Below, in pieces: positions 36,601 to 45,639 of a stretch of 64,000 nucleotides of DNA. Position 1 is the first letter of the stretch, and the number at the start of each line of letters is the position of its first letter. The DNA is from Lactococcus protaetiae (GTDB taxonomy: Bacteria > Bacillota > Bacilli > Lactobacillales > Streptococcaceae), in NCBI RefSeq assembly GCF_006965445.1, contig NZ_CP041356.1, forward strand, positions 806,001-870,000. The letters are read 5' to 3'. A program made the translations under genes and the position numbers. Below the pieces are notes generated by a model that saw only the letters and a list, made by a program, of their open reading frames with translations, ran no database searches and was not told the origin of the DNA.

Positions 36601-37038
36601 TTATTTTAATACTCGGTTTTCAATGACATCTGCATAGAGCGCACGGTGTTTGAATTTCCAAGTATTATTAGTTTTAATCAAAGTATCTTTGTATCGGAGG
36701 TAGGCAATCATCAGGGATTTTGAGCCATCTTCTGCGACGATAACGTGATGCGCAATGGTGTAGACATAGGCAGTGGCTGTTGTTGCTTGCTCATCTTCTA
36801 AGTCAATGGAGACCTGACCAATGAAATGAAAGGTTGTTTCATACTGTTTGAGCGCTAAAAAAGTATCAAGAAGTTGTTCAGAAGTTGTTATTTCCTCAGC
36901 AACTCCATTATTCCATGGGTAGTAGACGCTCATTCCTCCGTTTGTGTCAAAAAGTTCAAATTGTGCCTGAGTTTCCCTAGAATCTGCAAAGGTTGCATAG
37001 TCATAAATCAGTTGTTGAATTTGTTCTTTGTTGTTCAT
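36601..37038 (-). CDS. NTF2-like (SnoaL-type) domain protein
   Basis: 145 aa from ATG 37038 (a GTG 15 bases upstream is possible). The pattern IQQLIYDYATFADSRETQAQFELFDTNG ... TAYVYTIAHHVIVAEDG ... IAYLRYKDTLIKTNNTWKFKHR is that of SnoaL/NTF2-like single-domain proteins, either small-molecule enzymes or binding folds. Overlaps the regulator gene upstream, so it is the probable target or partner of that MerR protein. Confidence 0.75.
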   Translation of the reverse strand: MNNKEQIQQLIYDYATFADSRETQAQFELFDTNGGMSVYYPWNNGVAEEITTSEQLLDTFLALKQYETTFHFIGQVSIDLEDEQATTATAYVYTIAHHVIVAEDGSKSLMIAYLRYKDTLIKTNNTWKFKHRALYADVIENRVLK

Positions 37039-37399
37039 TTTTGAATTTCTCACTTTCTTGTTGAGCTAGTTTTTCATGAAGAGCTATTTTATTAGTCAAA
37101 AATTCCCGTGTTTTCTGGAGTTCCAAAATTTTTTCATCGAGTTCCAATGCTGTTTTACGAAGTAACTTGACAGAAAGCTGATGGTTCTCATAGCTATCAA
37201 AGATTTCATGAATATCTTGTAAAGAGACACCAGCGGTACGATAATGTAAGACAAGTTCAAGTCTTGTTAGACTTTCTTCGTCAAACACTCGATTGCCATT
37301 ATTGTCTCGAGGGATTTTGAGAAATCCTTTTCGTTCGTAAAAACGGATACTTGAAGCAGGAACATTAAACTGTTTTGAAACGTCTTGAATAGTGGACAT
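37001..37399 (-). CDS. MerR family transcriptional regulator
   Basis: 132 aa. N-terminal winged HTH (TIQDVSKQFNVPASSIRFYERKGFLKIPRDNNGNRVF) and a coiled-coil dimerisation helix (ALELDEKILELQKTREFLTNKIALHEKL). No metal-binding Cys, so it probably senses an organic or redox signal. Its own promoter has the MerR-type long spacer with a dyad, suggesting autoregulation. Confidence 0.92.
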   Translation of the reverse strand: MSTIQDVSKQFNVPASSIRFYERKGFLKIPRDNNGNRVFDEESLTRLELVLHYRTAGVSLQDIHEIFDSYENHQLSVKLLRKTALELDEKILELQKTREFLTNKIALHEKLAQQESEKFKNEQQRTNSTTDL

Positions 37400-37427
37400 T
37401 TGTTCTCCTTTTGCTCTTCATGGATAA

Positions 37428-37458
37428 AGTATAGCACCTTAAACTTGGTTTAAGTCAA
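37428..37458 (-). promoter_or_regulatory. MerR-type promoter with 19-bp spacer and operator dyad
   Basis: Minus strand TTGACT (37458-37453), 19-bp spacer, TATACT (37433-37428). The spacer contains CTTAAAC-CAA-GTTTAAG. An over-long spacer with a central dyad is the classic MerR activation geometry. Confidence 0.85.
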
Positions 37459-37671
37459 GGGATTAGTTTAAAGGAAGTGTAAATTTTTATGCGGTAGATG
37501 AGGATGAGTAGAAATTTAGTTCAGTAATACCGTTGTCTATTGGGTTTGTGGGATTTTTCTATTAGTACGACGATTGATTATACTCTCTTAAAGTATAGCA
37601 ATGGACAGCTCTAGTGTGACGAAGAGGGCGGAGGAAAAAGTGAAAATATCTTGCGAGATAAATACTTCATC

Positions 37672-37697
37672 AAAAAAGTCCTCTTATTCGAGGACTC
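37672..37697 (-). terminator. rnjA terminator
   Basis: On the minus strand AGTCCTC-GAATAA-GAGGACT followed by TTTTTT. It lies 256 bases beyond the rnjA stop, with copy A8 between. Confidence 0.8.
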
Positions 37698-37711
37698 ATT
37701 AGATATGAACT

Positions 37712-37956
37712 TTTATCGAAGTAAGTGCGTGCTATCTCCGCCCTTTGGGCTACGCTGTCGATGCTCGCTAAGGCGCTGAAGCGCCTAGTCGCAATCGCAA
37801 CACCCCTACCTCTTAGGCAGGGGATGAAGCAGCACTAACTTTGAATTTCGTCCGACTAAATTCAGTGGCGAGTTGCCCTTTTATCAGTCGCTTTAGCGAC
37901 TAGAGAAAATGGACAAATGTTTTACGAAACTCCCACTGAATAAGTCTTGACTTCAT
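37712..37956 (-). repeat. Family A element (copy A8)
   Basis: TTTATCGAAGTAAGTGCG to GTCTTGACTTCAT. The rnjA stop TGA (37955-37953) is made by the element end. The loop of the GTGGGAGTT/AACTCGCCAC stem contains a second hairpin module with CAGTCGCTTTAGCGACTAG. Confidence 0.92.
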
Positions 37957-39638
37957 TTTTCATCGGGTGTCATAATCATTGGTACAACCAATGGTTCACG
38001 TTCTGTTTGTTTGTAAAGGAAGGGGCTAAGTGCTTCACGCATTGCTCTGGCAACAGAAGCTTCATTTGCATTTTCTTCGTTCATTGCTTCTCGAATGGCG
38101 TTGAATAAAACGCGTTGACCACTACGAATCAAATCACCAGATTCACGCATATAAATGAAACCACGTGAAAGCATATCTGGTCCAGCAAGGACGGTTTTAT
38201 TTTCGAAGTCAACGGTTGCAACAGCAAGGACAATTCCGTCTTCTGAAAGCTCATGGCGATCGTGAAGTACAGCATTTCCGACATCGCCAATACCAGAGCC
38301 ATCAACATAAGTATCGCTAGCTGGGAAATGGTCAGCATAGCGCGCGCTATCTGCAGTCAGAGCTAACACATCTCCGTTTTCAAAAATAAAGCAATTTTCT
38401 TTTGGAACACCAGTATCTTGAGCAAGACCAGCATGAATTTTTAACATACGATATTCACCATGAACGGGCATGAAGTATTTTGGTTTAATCAAGCGAAGCA
38501 TAAGTTTTTGCTCTTGTTGTCCACCATGACCTGAGGTGTGAATATTATTCATTTTGCCATAAATTACTTCTACACCAGCTTCAGCGATTTTGTTAATGAG
38601 TTGGTTAACTCCGTGGGTGTTACCAGGGATTGCATTAGATGAGAAAACCACTGTGTCGCCCATTTGTAGAGTGATGTGGCGGTGCATTCCGTTTGCAATA
38701 CGACTAAGTGCTGCCATTGGTTCACCTTGTGAACCAGTACACATGATAACGAGTTCATGTGAGGGGTATTGATTGACCTCATTTGGCTCAATAAATGTTC
38801 CTTTTGGTGCTTTAATATAGCCGAGCTCTAGTCCATTGACAATGGCTTTTTCCATTGAACGTCCAAAAACGACAATCTTACGACCAGTTTTTACTGCGCC
38901 ATCAACAGCTTGTTGTAGACGGAAAATATTTGATGCGAATGAAGCAAAGATAATACGACCCTCAATACGTTCAAAAATTTTCATGATACTAGCACCAACT
39001 ACTTTCTCAGAGTGAGAAAAAGTAGGGATTTCAGCATTTGTTGAGTCTGAAAGAAGCAGTAAGACACCTTCTGTACCCAGTGCTGCCATACGGTGAAGGT
39101 CAGCTGGAACGCCAACAGGTGTAAAGTCAAATTTGAAGTCACCAGTGGCAACGATTTTGCCTTGAGGTGTATCAACAACAACAGCAATAGGCTCTGGAAT
39201 AGAGTGAGTGGTACTAAAGAAACTCAAGCTCAAATGATTAAATTTGATTTCACTATCAGGATGGATTTCATAGAGTTTGGCATCGCGTAAAAGCCCATGT
39301 TCTTCAAGCTTTCCACGAATCAAGGCAAGAGATAGAGGTCCTGCGTAGATGGGGATATTTGCTTGTTTGAGAAGGAATGGAATCCCACCGATATGGTCCT
39401 CATGTCCATGAGTGATAAAGAGACCTTTAATACGGTCAATATTTTCCACGATATAGGTATAATCAGGAATGACGTAATCAACTCCAAGAAGTTCATCTTC
39501 TGGGAACTTGATACCGGCGTCAATGATGACAATCTCGTCTTTGTATTCGACACCGTAAGTGTTTTTACCGATTTCGCCGAGTCCACCGATAGCATAGACT
39601 GCGACTTCATCAGATTTTATTTTTAATTGTTTTGGCAT
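37953..39638 (-). CDS. rnjA: Ribonuclease J (RNase J1 type)
   Basis: 561 aa. Metallo-beta-lactamase motif [18 protein letters not shown], beta-CASP region ([32 protein letters not shown]), SGHGG and PVHGEYR. It degrades and matures RNA by 5'-exonuclease and endonuclease action. Assigned J1 rather than J2 because rpoY lies upstream, as in the conserved rpoY-rnjA pair. About 1 kb of repeats separates them. The coding end runs into copy A8. Confidence 0.93.
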   Translation of the reverse strand: MPKQLKIKSDEVAVYAIGGLGEIGKNTYGVEYKDEIVIIDAGIKFPEDELLGVDYVIPDYTYIVENIDRIKGLFITHGHEDHIGGIPFLLKQANIPIYAGPLSLALIRGKLEEHGLLRDAKLYEIHPDSEIKFNHLSLSFFSTTHSIPEPIAVVVDTPQGKIVATGDFKFDFTPVGVPADLHRMAALGTEGVLLLLSDSTNAEIPTFSHSEKVVGASIMKIFERIEGRIIFASFASNIFRLQQAVDGAVKTGRKIVVFGRSMEKAIVNGLELGYIKAPKGTFIEPNEVNQYPSHELVIMCTGSQGEPMAALSRIANGMHRHITLQMGDTVVFSSNAIPGNTHGVNQLINKIAEAGVEVIYGKMNNIHTSGHGGQQEQKLMLRLIKPKYFMPVHGEYRMLKIHAGLAQDTGVPKENCFIFENGDVLALTADSARYADHFPASDTYVDGSGIGDVGNAVLHDRHELSEDGIVLAVATVDFENKTVLAGPDMLSRGFIYMRESGDLIRSGQRVLFNAIREAMNEENANEASVARAMREALSPFLYKQTEREPLVVPMIMTPDEK

Positions 39639-39659
39639 ATTTCTCCTGTTCTAAGACTG

Positions 39660-40165
39660 TTTAAAGGTTAAAGTTTGTATTATGTTAGATCTCTATTTAT
39701 ACTAGCGCGATTGATGATTATACTTAGCACGTTTTTTATCAGTTTTGTCTGTTAGATACGTGGTTGTTGGATGTAAATGGGCAAAGCTCATGATGAACAT
39801 TTGTCCTCTATCTCTAAGTCACTAAAGTGACAAGAATAGAAGCAACGCCAGATGGCGACAAAAGGACAGCGGAGCAACGGAGTTTTGTTGCCATTCGCAG
39901 AAAGGCACATAGAGTTCACGCCATGAAGTTAGACTGGAACGTCAATCCATTGTTGATTTTTATAATCGTTTAGCTATAGTATTTGTTTTGCATTGTGACA
40001 TTGTAAAAATGAGAAATTAGCTTTAGAAATTAAACAGTATTAAATATATTCTTGCATAGTTTATATTGTTTGGTTTATTTAGCTTGTGAAAACTCTGTCT
40101 TTTCTTCAAACTGGGTAATGATGCTTATGACTTTTTTGTATCGAAAGCTATTAAATTTATTTATA
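39660..40165. repeat. Degenerate repeat mosaic between rpoY and rnjA
   Basis: About 500 bases without a gene. It includes AAGTCACTAAAGTGACAAG, ACAGCGGAGCAACGGAG and a GTCAATCCATTGTTGATTTTTA segment shared with 43470-43500 (family D). It may also hold the rnjA promoter, which I could not place with certainty. Confidence 0.55.
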
Positions 40166-40590
40166 TTTATCGAAGTAAGTGCGTGCTATCTCCGCCCTTC
40201 GGGCTACGCGATAAACATTTGTCCGTTTTATCTAGCCGCTGAAGCGTCTGATAAAACGGCTGTCGATGCTCGCTAAGGCGCTGAAGCGCCCAGTCGCAAT
40301 CGCAACACCCCTCTACCTACCTCTTAGGCAGGGGATGAAGCAGCGCTATCTCCGCTTCGCTACGCTGTCCATTCGCTCTAAATCGCTAAAGCGATAAGGC
40401 GAAGTAGCAACTTTGAATTTCGTCCGACTGCCATAGCGCCTAGGCTTCTTGGACAAGGTGACCTCATATCTTTGATGTGAGGTTGTACCTTAAATTCAGT
40501 GGCGAGTTGCCCTTTTATCAGTCGCTTCAGCGACTAGAGAAAATGGACAAATGTTTTACGAAATTCCCACTGAATAAGTCTTGACTTCAT
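40166..40590 (-). repeat. Nested family A element (copy A9)
   Basis: TTTATCGAAGTAAGTGCG to GTCTTGACTTCAT, 425 bases. The right half resembles copy A5 (GACCTCATATC-TTT-GATGTGAGG stem). An ACATTTGTCCGTTTTATC module is inserted near the left end. Confidence 0.9.
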
Positions 40591-40680
40591 TATATTATTT
40601 TTTGTACGACAAAATCACTTTAAACTACTATCATTTTTGACAATAATCTAAAGTGGCTTGGTTTTTCGATTAATTGAAAA

Positions 40681-40911
40681 TTAGAAGCTTGTGATTTCAA
40701 AAACGCCAGTTTCTTTTTCATATTCTACAGCTTCGTCTGAGAGTCCATCAATAAATTCGATGTGGTACTCAGTGTTCTTGGCGAGAAGTTCGCGCGCAAT
40801 GATAATGCCATCGGAGATGTTATCAACATCAATGTCAAGATATAGTGTTTCGGTTGTTTCGCGTCGTGGTGAGCGGCTTTTATCTTTTTGGTAGAAAACT
40901 TTAAAAATCAT
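40681..40911 (-). CDS. rpoY: RNA polymerase epsilon subunit RpoY
   Basis: 76 aa, beginning MIFKVFYQKDKSRSPRRETTETLYLDI, the typical start of the DUF1447/epsilon family, a small Firmicute RNA polymerase subunit. The AAGGA site (minus strand 40940-40936) is separated from ATG by a perfect hairpin and 8 bases; without the hairpin the spacing would be ideal. Confidence 0.95.
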   Translation of the reverse strand: MIFKVFYQKDKSRSPRRETTETLYLDIDVDNISDGIIIARELLAKNTEYHIEFIDGLSDEAVEYEKETGVFEITSF

Positions 40912-40940
40912 TCTATATTACGAGCAGGGGCTCGTTCCTT
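40912..40940 (-). promoter_or_regulatory. rpoY leader: Shine-Dalgarno, hairpin, 8 bases, start codon
   Basis: Minus strand AAGGA, then ACGAGC-CCCT-GCTCGT (40935-40920), then AATATAGA and ATG. If the stem forms in the mRNA, the Shine-Dalgarno sits 8 bases from the start. Confidence 0.6.
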
Positions 40941-41278
40941 TCATAGTGGTTCGTGTTTGCTGTTCTTTGCAATTACTATCATTTTAGCATAAATGCGTAA
41001 AAATGGAAAGTTGATGCTCATTCATCTTTGATTTTGTTATTATAAAGCGTTGTCATATTTTATAGGGGTGGAACTTGTGAGTGAAGCGTGGTAAAATATA
41101 GAGAAGTATATCTTAGAACTATATAAAAGTAAGGGATGTGGTTTTTATATTGTGTACTAGATTAACTTTAAAATGGTATATTTTATTAGTTAATCTGCAC
41201 GCGTAATTAATCAAAAACAGAACGTCTTTTGGCTAATTCGGTGTAGGTAAACATATTAAAACTAGATTGATAATAATA
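40941..41278. other. Divergent intergenic region rpoY / tsaB
   Basis: AT-rich, no gene. It contains the long stem AGATTAACT ... AGTTAATCT (about 41159-41193). Probable promoters for both directions, none clean enough to call. Confidence 0.4.
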
Positions 41279-42007
41279 ATGAAAATATTAGCATTAGATA
41301 GCTCTTCAATTGCATTGTCCGTGGCTCTCGTTGAGGATGGAAAGTTACTTGGGGAAGTTAATTTAAATTTAAAAAAGAATCATAGTACAACACTTATGAC
41401 GTCGATTGATTTTTTGATGGAACAGGCGAATCTTGAGGCAAAGGATATTGACAGAATCGCTGTGGCAAATGGCCCAGGTTCGTATACGGGACTGCGCTTA
41501 GCTGCAACTGTTGGGAAAACATTGGCTTATTCACTGAATAAAGAAATTGTTGGTGTGTCAAGTTTGTTGTCAATAGCCCTTAGGGTCAAAGGAGCAGAAT
41601 ATTTGGTTGTTCCTGTAATGGATGCAAGACGTGGCAATGCTTATACAGCGGTTTATCAGGATGGGAAATCTGTCATTACTGACCAACACTGTGTTTTTAG
41701 TGAATTTCTAAGTCGACTATCATCTGATTGTCCTGTCAGTACTGACAGAATTGTTTTTACGGGTGAAACAGAGCAGTTCCTTGAAGATATTGAGCGAGCT
41801 GGTTTTGACAGAGGTCAAGTGGTTACTGACAGCTTACAAAAATTGCCGTCAGCATATGAAATTGGGAAGATTGCGGAGCATCTCACTCCTGAAAATGTGC
41901 ACAGTTTTGTGCCAAACTACCTTAAAAAAGTAGAAGCTGAAGAGAAATGGTTGGAAACTCATGAAGAAGCTGAAAACGCTGCTGACAACTACGTTCAAAG
42001 GGTTTAA
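41279..42007 (+). CDS. tsaB: tRNA threonylcarbamoyladenosine biosynthesis protein TsaB
   Basis: 242 aa from ATG 41279 (a TTG 12 bases earlier is also in frame). N-terminal KILALDSSSIALSVALVEDG and VANGPGSYTGLRLAATVGKTLA mark the inactive ASKHA paralogue that forms the t6A complex with TsaD and TsaE for ANN-decoding tRNAs. Overlaps the next gene by 47 bases. The gene has no evident Shine-Dalgarno. Confidence 0.93.
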   Translation: MKILALDSSSIALSVALVEDGKLLGEVNLNLKKNHSTTLMTSIDFLMEQANLEAKDIDRIAVANGPGSYTGLRLAATVGKTLAYSLNKEIVGVSSLLSIALRVKGAEYLVVPVMDARRGNAYTAVYQDGKSVITDQHCVFSEFLSRLSSDCPVSTDRIVFTGETEQFLEDIERAGFDRGQVVTDSLQKLPSAYEIGKIAEHLTPENVHSFVPNYLKKVEAEEKWLETHEEAENAADNYVQRV

Positions 42008-42536
42008 GAGCAAAGGTTTTAATCCACGTCGTTATCTTGAAATGGTGGATGTCGAATTGGAACATGACAAGGATGGGGTGCATTATCGCTTGGCTGAGCG
42101 TTCGGATATTGTAGCGTTGCTTGCGATTGAGCGTGATGTCTATAATGGTGATATTCCGTGGACATTTTCACACTTTGAGCATGAAATTGTGAAAAATAAT
42201 GATGCCTTTTTTGTGATTGCTGAACTTTCTGGAAGTGTGGTAGGATTTGTCGGCACACGCATTAATCATCATGGTGCGGATGCTCATATTACAAATTTGG
42301 CAGTTTTTAAGGCATTTCAAGGACGACAAATTGCTTCAACGTTGATTGGTCAATTAGTTCAGCTGATGAGTTTGCTTGGCAAAAGCGAGATGACACTTGA
42401 GGTAAGGCGTGATAATACCAAGGCTCAAGGGCTTTACCGAAGGCAAGGTTTTGAAACGACTAAAATTCTTCCACAGTATTACGAAGATGGTGGCGATGCC
42501 ATTTGGATGGTCAAAAAGCTAAGACATGAAAATTAG
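41961..42536 (+). CDS. rimI: GNAT acetyltransferase, RimI-like (first of two)
   Basis: 191 aa. Basic N-terminal extension (KGFKSKGFNPRRYLE), then a GNAT fold with motif A NLAVFKAFQGRQIASTLIGQLV and the RimI-like EVRRDNTKAQGLYRRQGF. Position between tsaB and tsaD is the usual place of rimI, which acetylates ribosomal protein S18 in other bacteria. The GRQIAS acetyl-CoA loop departs from the usual Q-G-x-G/A. Confidence 0.8.
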   Translation: MKKLKTLLTTTFKGFKSKGFNPRRYLEMVDVELEHDKDGVHYRLAERSDIVALLAIERDVYNGDIPWTFSHFEHEIVKNNDAFFVIAELSGSVVGFVGTRINHHGADAHITNLAVFKAFQGRQIASTLIGQLVQLMSLLGKSEMTLEVRRDNTKAQGLYRRQGFETTKILPQYYEDGGDAIWMVKKLRHEN

Positions 42537-42981
42537 AAGATTGACGCACGAAGAACGTTGTGCTGACAAAAGCCTGTCAGTGCTGACAGAAAAGATTTTA
42601 GCGATTTTATTGGAAAATTATGAAGAAACACCGTGGTCAGCTCGCTACATTGCAGCAGATTTGGCTAATGTTCATTCACATTATTTTTTAGCAGAATTAA
42701 ATGAAAAAGTGATTGGGTTTTTAGCAATTTCTTCGTTTATGGATGAGATTGAAATTACAAATATTGCCGTTTTGCCTGAATTTCAAGGACATGGAGTGGC
42801 GAGTCAGTTACTGACAGAATTGTCAGTATTTACAGGAACAATATTTCTGGAAGTTCGCGAGTCAAATCATGTAGCGCAAAAATTGTATGAGAAATTTGAA
42901 TTCAAAACTTACCATATCAGAAAAAATTATTATGATAAACCGCGTGAAAATGCGTTGCTTATGAGAAGAGAACAGTTTTGA
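42526..42981 (+). CDS. GNAT acetyltransferase, RimI-like (second of two)
   Basis: 151 aa. Motif A NIAVLPEFQGHGVASQLLTEL and EVRESNHVAQKLYEKFEFKTYHIRKNYYDKPRENALLMRR are closer to canonical RimI than the preceding gene, with which it overlaps by 11 bases. Two adjacent RimI-like enzymes occur in the tsaB-tsaD cluster of lactic acid bacteria. Which one modifies S18 is not clear. Confidence 0.85.
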   Translation: MKIRRLTHEERCADKSLSVLTEKILAILLENYEETPWSARYIAADLANVHSHYFLAELNEKVIGFLAISSFMDEIEITNIAVLPEFQGHGVASQLLTELSVFTGTIFLEVRESNHVAQKLYEKFEFKTYHIRKNYYDKPRENALLMRREQF

Positions 42982-43103
42982 TGATAGTTTTGGCATTGTT
43001 CTGCATTGGCGAGTTCTGGTACGCTTTTTGTGCTAGGGCGGATACGAAGCACTGTAAATCATTGCTTTTTTACAATGATTTAGCTATGTACTAGTCCCGC
43101 TTT
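42982..43103. repeat. Family D-like hairpin segment
   Basis: GTAAATCATTG-CTTTTTTA-CAATGATTTAGC stem (about 43047-43082), similar in shape to the family D end at 43470. No gene. Confidence 0.4.
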
Positions 43104-43234
43104 GAAGTGATTACTTCATCAATGGGAGATTCTTTCTCTTCCACTGATGTTAGTAGAACGAAAGCAAAGCTTAGTGTTGCTTATCCCTCCACCTAAAAGA
43201 GGTGGGGGATTTAGCAGACACTTGCTTGGTTAAA
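43104..43234 (+). repeat. Family B element (copy B1)
   Basis: GAAGTGATTACTTCATCAAT to ACTTGCTTGGTTAAA, 131 bases. Main stem TGGGAGATTC-TTTCTC type, with TTAGTAGAACGAAAGC and CCACCT-AAAAG-AGGTGGGGG. A minimal family B unit. Confidence 0.88.
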
Positions 43235-43515
43235 ATCCAAAAGGATTTTACACCACGGGTGTCCAGTCATTCTAAGTTGCCATAGCATCAAGACGAAATG
43301 GCTTGCTACAGCACTAAGGTACTGAGTCAAAGTCGAAAACCGCTGTGTGCCTTTTGTTCTTGCTACTAAAAGGACAGTGGAGCACGGAGCTGTGTAGAAT
43401 GTTCGCAGAATAGCGCACGAAGTAGGGTGTCATGGTGCCGTATTTTACACCGTGAAGTTAGATCGCTATGTCAATCCGTTGTTGGTTTTTACAACGGATT
43501 AGTTCATAGTACAAA
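43235..43515. repeat. Degenerate mosaic ending in a family D palindrome
   Basis: Ends GTCAATCCGTTGTTGGTTTT ACAACGGATTAG, a stem-loop also present at about 39940. In between are ACAGTGGAGCACGGAGC and other modules shared with the large mosaics. It separates the GNAT genes from tsaD. Confidence 0.5.
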
Positions 43516-43533
43516 AATAAGAAGAAAAGATTG

Positions 43534-44553
43534 ATGAAAGATAACTATATATTAGCTTTTGAAACATCTTGTGATGAAACTTCTGTGGCTATTTTAAAAA
43601 ATGGTACAGAATTATTGTCTAATATCATTGCAAGTCAAATTAACAGTCACAAACGTTTTGGTGGTGTCGTGCCTGAAATTGCCAGTCGGCATCATGTGGA
43701 ACAGATTACAGTTTGTATTGAAGCGGCACTTGAAGAAGCAAAAATTAGCGCATCTGAGCTGACTGCTGTTGCGGTGACACAAGGACCAGGGCTAAATGGG
43801 GCATTGCTTGTAGGAATAATGGCTGCCAAAACTTTTGCTTGGGCAAATCATTTGCCCTTGATTCCTGTGAATCATATGGCAGGTCATTTGATGGCTGCCA
43901 GGCTCGTTGATGAGATTGAATATCCAGCGATGGCACTCTTGGTTTCGGGAGGACACAGTGAATTGGTTTATGTTGAGCGCGAAGGAAGCTATAAGAAAGT
44001 TGGGGAAACGCGTGATGATGCGGCTGGTGAGGCTTATGACAAAGTAGGGCGTGTCATGGGGTTGACTTATCCAAGTGGGAAAGTGATTGATGAACTTGCA
44101 CATAAAGGACAAGATACTTACCATTTTCCCCGTGCAATGATGACGACAAATGAAGTTGAATTTAGCTTTTCTGGTCTGAAATCAGCATTTATCAATCTCG
44201 TGCATAATGAAAATCAAAAGGGAAATGATGTGGTAAAAGATGATTTAGAAAATCTTGCAGCATCATTTCAGGCAGCGGTTATTGATGTTTTGGTCGCAAA
44301 AACTAAATTGGCCATTGAGAAATACCCAGTGAAAACTTTGATTATTGGTGGAGGTGTTTCAGCAAATCAGGGTCTGCGTGATAGATTGAATGATGAAATT
44401 GTTGAGCAAAAGCTGATTGTTCCCCCTCTTAGACTTTGTGGGGACAACGCTGGAATGATTGCAGCGGCAGCATATGTTGAGTGGGAAAAGGGAAGTCGTG
44501 GCAGTCTTGCGTTGAACGCTAAGCCAAGTCTTGTATTTGAAGACTTAGCTTGA
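43534..44553 (+). CDS. tsaD: tRNA N6-threonylcarbamoyltransferase TsaD
   Basis: 339 aa from ATG 43534 (an in-frame TTG lies 3 bases before). [16 protein letters not shown], the metal-binding [27 protein letters not shown] and [11 protein letters not shown] are all present. It transfers threonylcarbamoyl to A37 of tRNA in complex with TsaB and TsaE. Over 500 bases of repeats separate it from the genes before it, so it may have its own promoter. Confidence 0.96.
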   Translation: MKDNYILAFETSCDETSVAILKNGTELLSNIIASQINSHKRFGGVVPEIASRHHVEQITVCIEAALEEAKISASELTAVAVTQGPGLNGALLVGIMAAKTFAWANHLPLIPVNHMAGHLMAARLVDEIEYPAMALLVSGGHSELVYVEREGSYKKVGETRDDAAGEAYDKVGRVMGLTYPSGKVIDELAHKGQDTYHFPRAMMTTNEVEFSFSGLKSAFINLVHNENQKGNDVVKDDLENLAASFQAAVIDVLVAKTKLAIEKYPVKTLIIGGGVSANQGLRDRLNDEIVEQKLIVPPLRLCGDNAGMIAAAAYVEWEKGSRGSLALNAKPSLVFEDLA

Positions 44554-44608
44554 TATTATAGCCAATTACAGTATGAAACAAGGATGAATGGACGAAGTTC
44601 TATCCGAT

Positions 44609-44760
44609 TTTAACTTAGCAAGTGCGCGAAGCGGAGGTGTGACCTCATATCTTTGATGTTAAGCAGACTGTTGCAGCTTTAGCTACGTACAGGTCACCTA
44701 GAGGTTGTGTCCTAACATTGATGGGGAGAAAGAATCCCCCACCAATGAAGTAATCACTTC
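44609..44760 (-). repeat. Family B element (copy B2)
   Basis: TTTAACTTAGCAAGTGCGCG to GAAGTAATCACTTC, 152 bases. It shares the GAGGTGTGACCTCATATC and AGCAGACTGTT segments with copy B5. Confidence 0.85.
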
Positions 44761-44799
44761 AAATTGGATAGATCTCTTCAGTTTTTGAAAGGAAAGTTA

Positions 44800-45003
44800 G
44801 TGCTAAAAATTAAAGGAAAAACATTGTCAGGTTTTATATTTGATGATGAGTTTGAAAGTGTTGCCGAGTTCATTCAGCTTCAATTGGAGGATTTTCCAGC
44901 AATGGATGATAGTGTTGAGATTCTAAATGTTGAAATTGATGAAGAAATTTATCATTTTATGGGTAACGCAGGCGAATTATATTATGAACTGACTAAAAAA
45001 TAA
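44800..45003 (+). CDS. Small acidic protein, unknown function
   Basis: 67 aa from GTG 44800, which has AAAGGA seven bases upstream. A longer TTG frame starts at 44764, inside sequence that abuts copy B2. Acidic (DDEFESVAEFIQLQLEDFPAMDDSVEILNVEIDEEIYHF), no membrane segment, no recognised family. Strong terminator after it. Confidence 0.6.
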   Translation: MLKIKGKTLSGFIFDDEFESVAEFIQLQLEDFPAMDDSVEILNVEIDEEIYHFMGNAGELYYELTKK

Positions 45004-45041
45004 AAATGCACTAACAGAAGCTTCTGTCGGTGCATTTTTAT
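45003..45041 (+). terminator. Terminator of the small acidic gene
   Basis: AAAATGCAC ... GTGCATTTTT with an inner ACAGAAG/CTTCTGT stem. Confidence 0.85.
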
Positions 45042-45114
45042 TTGTTTTGCATTTGAAATACTGAATAGTAGTCGCTCAGAACGGCTAAGTCAAGAACAGC
45101 TATCAATGTTTTGT

Positions 45115-45591
45115 CTATTTTTTTACGACAGGAACCCAGAATTCACCATAGGCAGTACCGTCTTCGTTAAGTTTACGGTAAGTCGCATTTGGACCGCCGA
45201 TATAGGCATAGTCGGTAATCTGGCTGAGTACTTCACCAAATGCGCGATAGGTCAGCTCGTCAAATAAAGTTTCAGGTGCTCCATTGCCTGAAACGACGAT
45301 ATATTCGCTTTCTGGAAATTCAATAATCCGAGTTGCATCAGCGATTGTTTTGCTTGTTTCTACTGCAAAGTAATTCCAGGGCTGACCTTGATAAACTTCA
45401 TTGACGGACCATTCAAGCTCATTTTTAGCTGAATTTTTGAGCTTTTCAAATCGTCCATCATACTTGAGAGATTGCCAAAATTCATTCTTTTCAGCAATGA
45501 GTGCTTGAGGATTTTGAAAATCTGCTTGGATGGTAAAGCCATAACCGACTAAACTAAAGGCGGTTTTGTGTTCTAAAGTATATTCTAACAT
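45115..45591 (-). CDS. GyrI-like effector-binding domain protein (paralogue 1)
   Basis: 158 aa from ATG 45591; a longer TTG frame begins next to the previous stop. A stand-alone AraC-type effector-binding/GyrI-like domain: SLVGYGFTIQ, EYIVVSGNGAPETLFDELTYRAFGEVL and C-terminal GEFWVPV. Such proteins bind small molecules or act as multidrug-binding or hydrolase folds. Clear paralogue of the gene at 46676-47122. Confidence 0.8.
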   Translation of the reverse strand: MLEYTLEHKTAFSLVGYGFTIQADFQNPQALIAEKNEFWQSLKYDGRFEKLKNSAKNELEWSVNEVYQGQPWNYFAVETSKTIADATRIIEFPESEYIVVSGNGAPETLFDELTYRAFGEVLSQITDYAYIGGPNATYRKLNEDGTAYGEFWVPVVKK

Positions 45592-45639
45592 CTTATGCTT
45601 TCTATATTTTGGATTGATGGGCAGATTTTTGCTCGTCAA

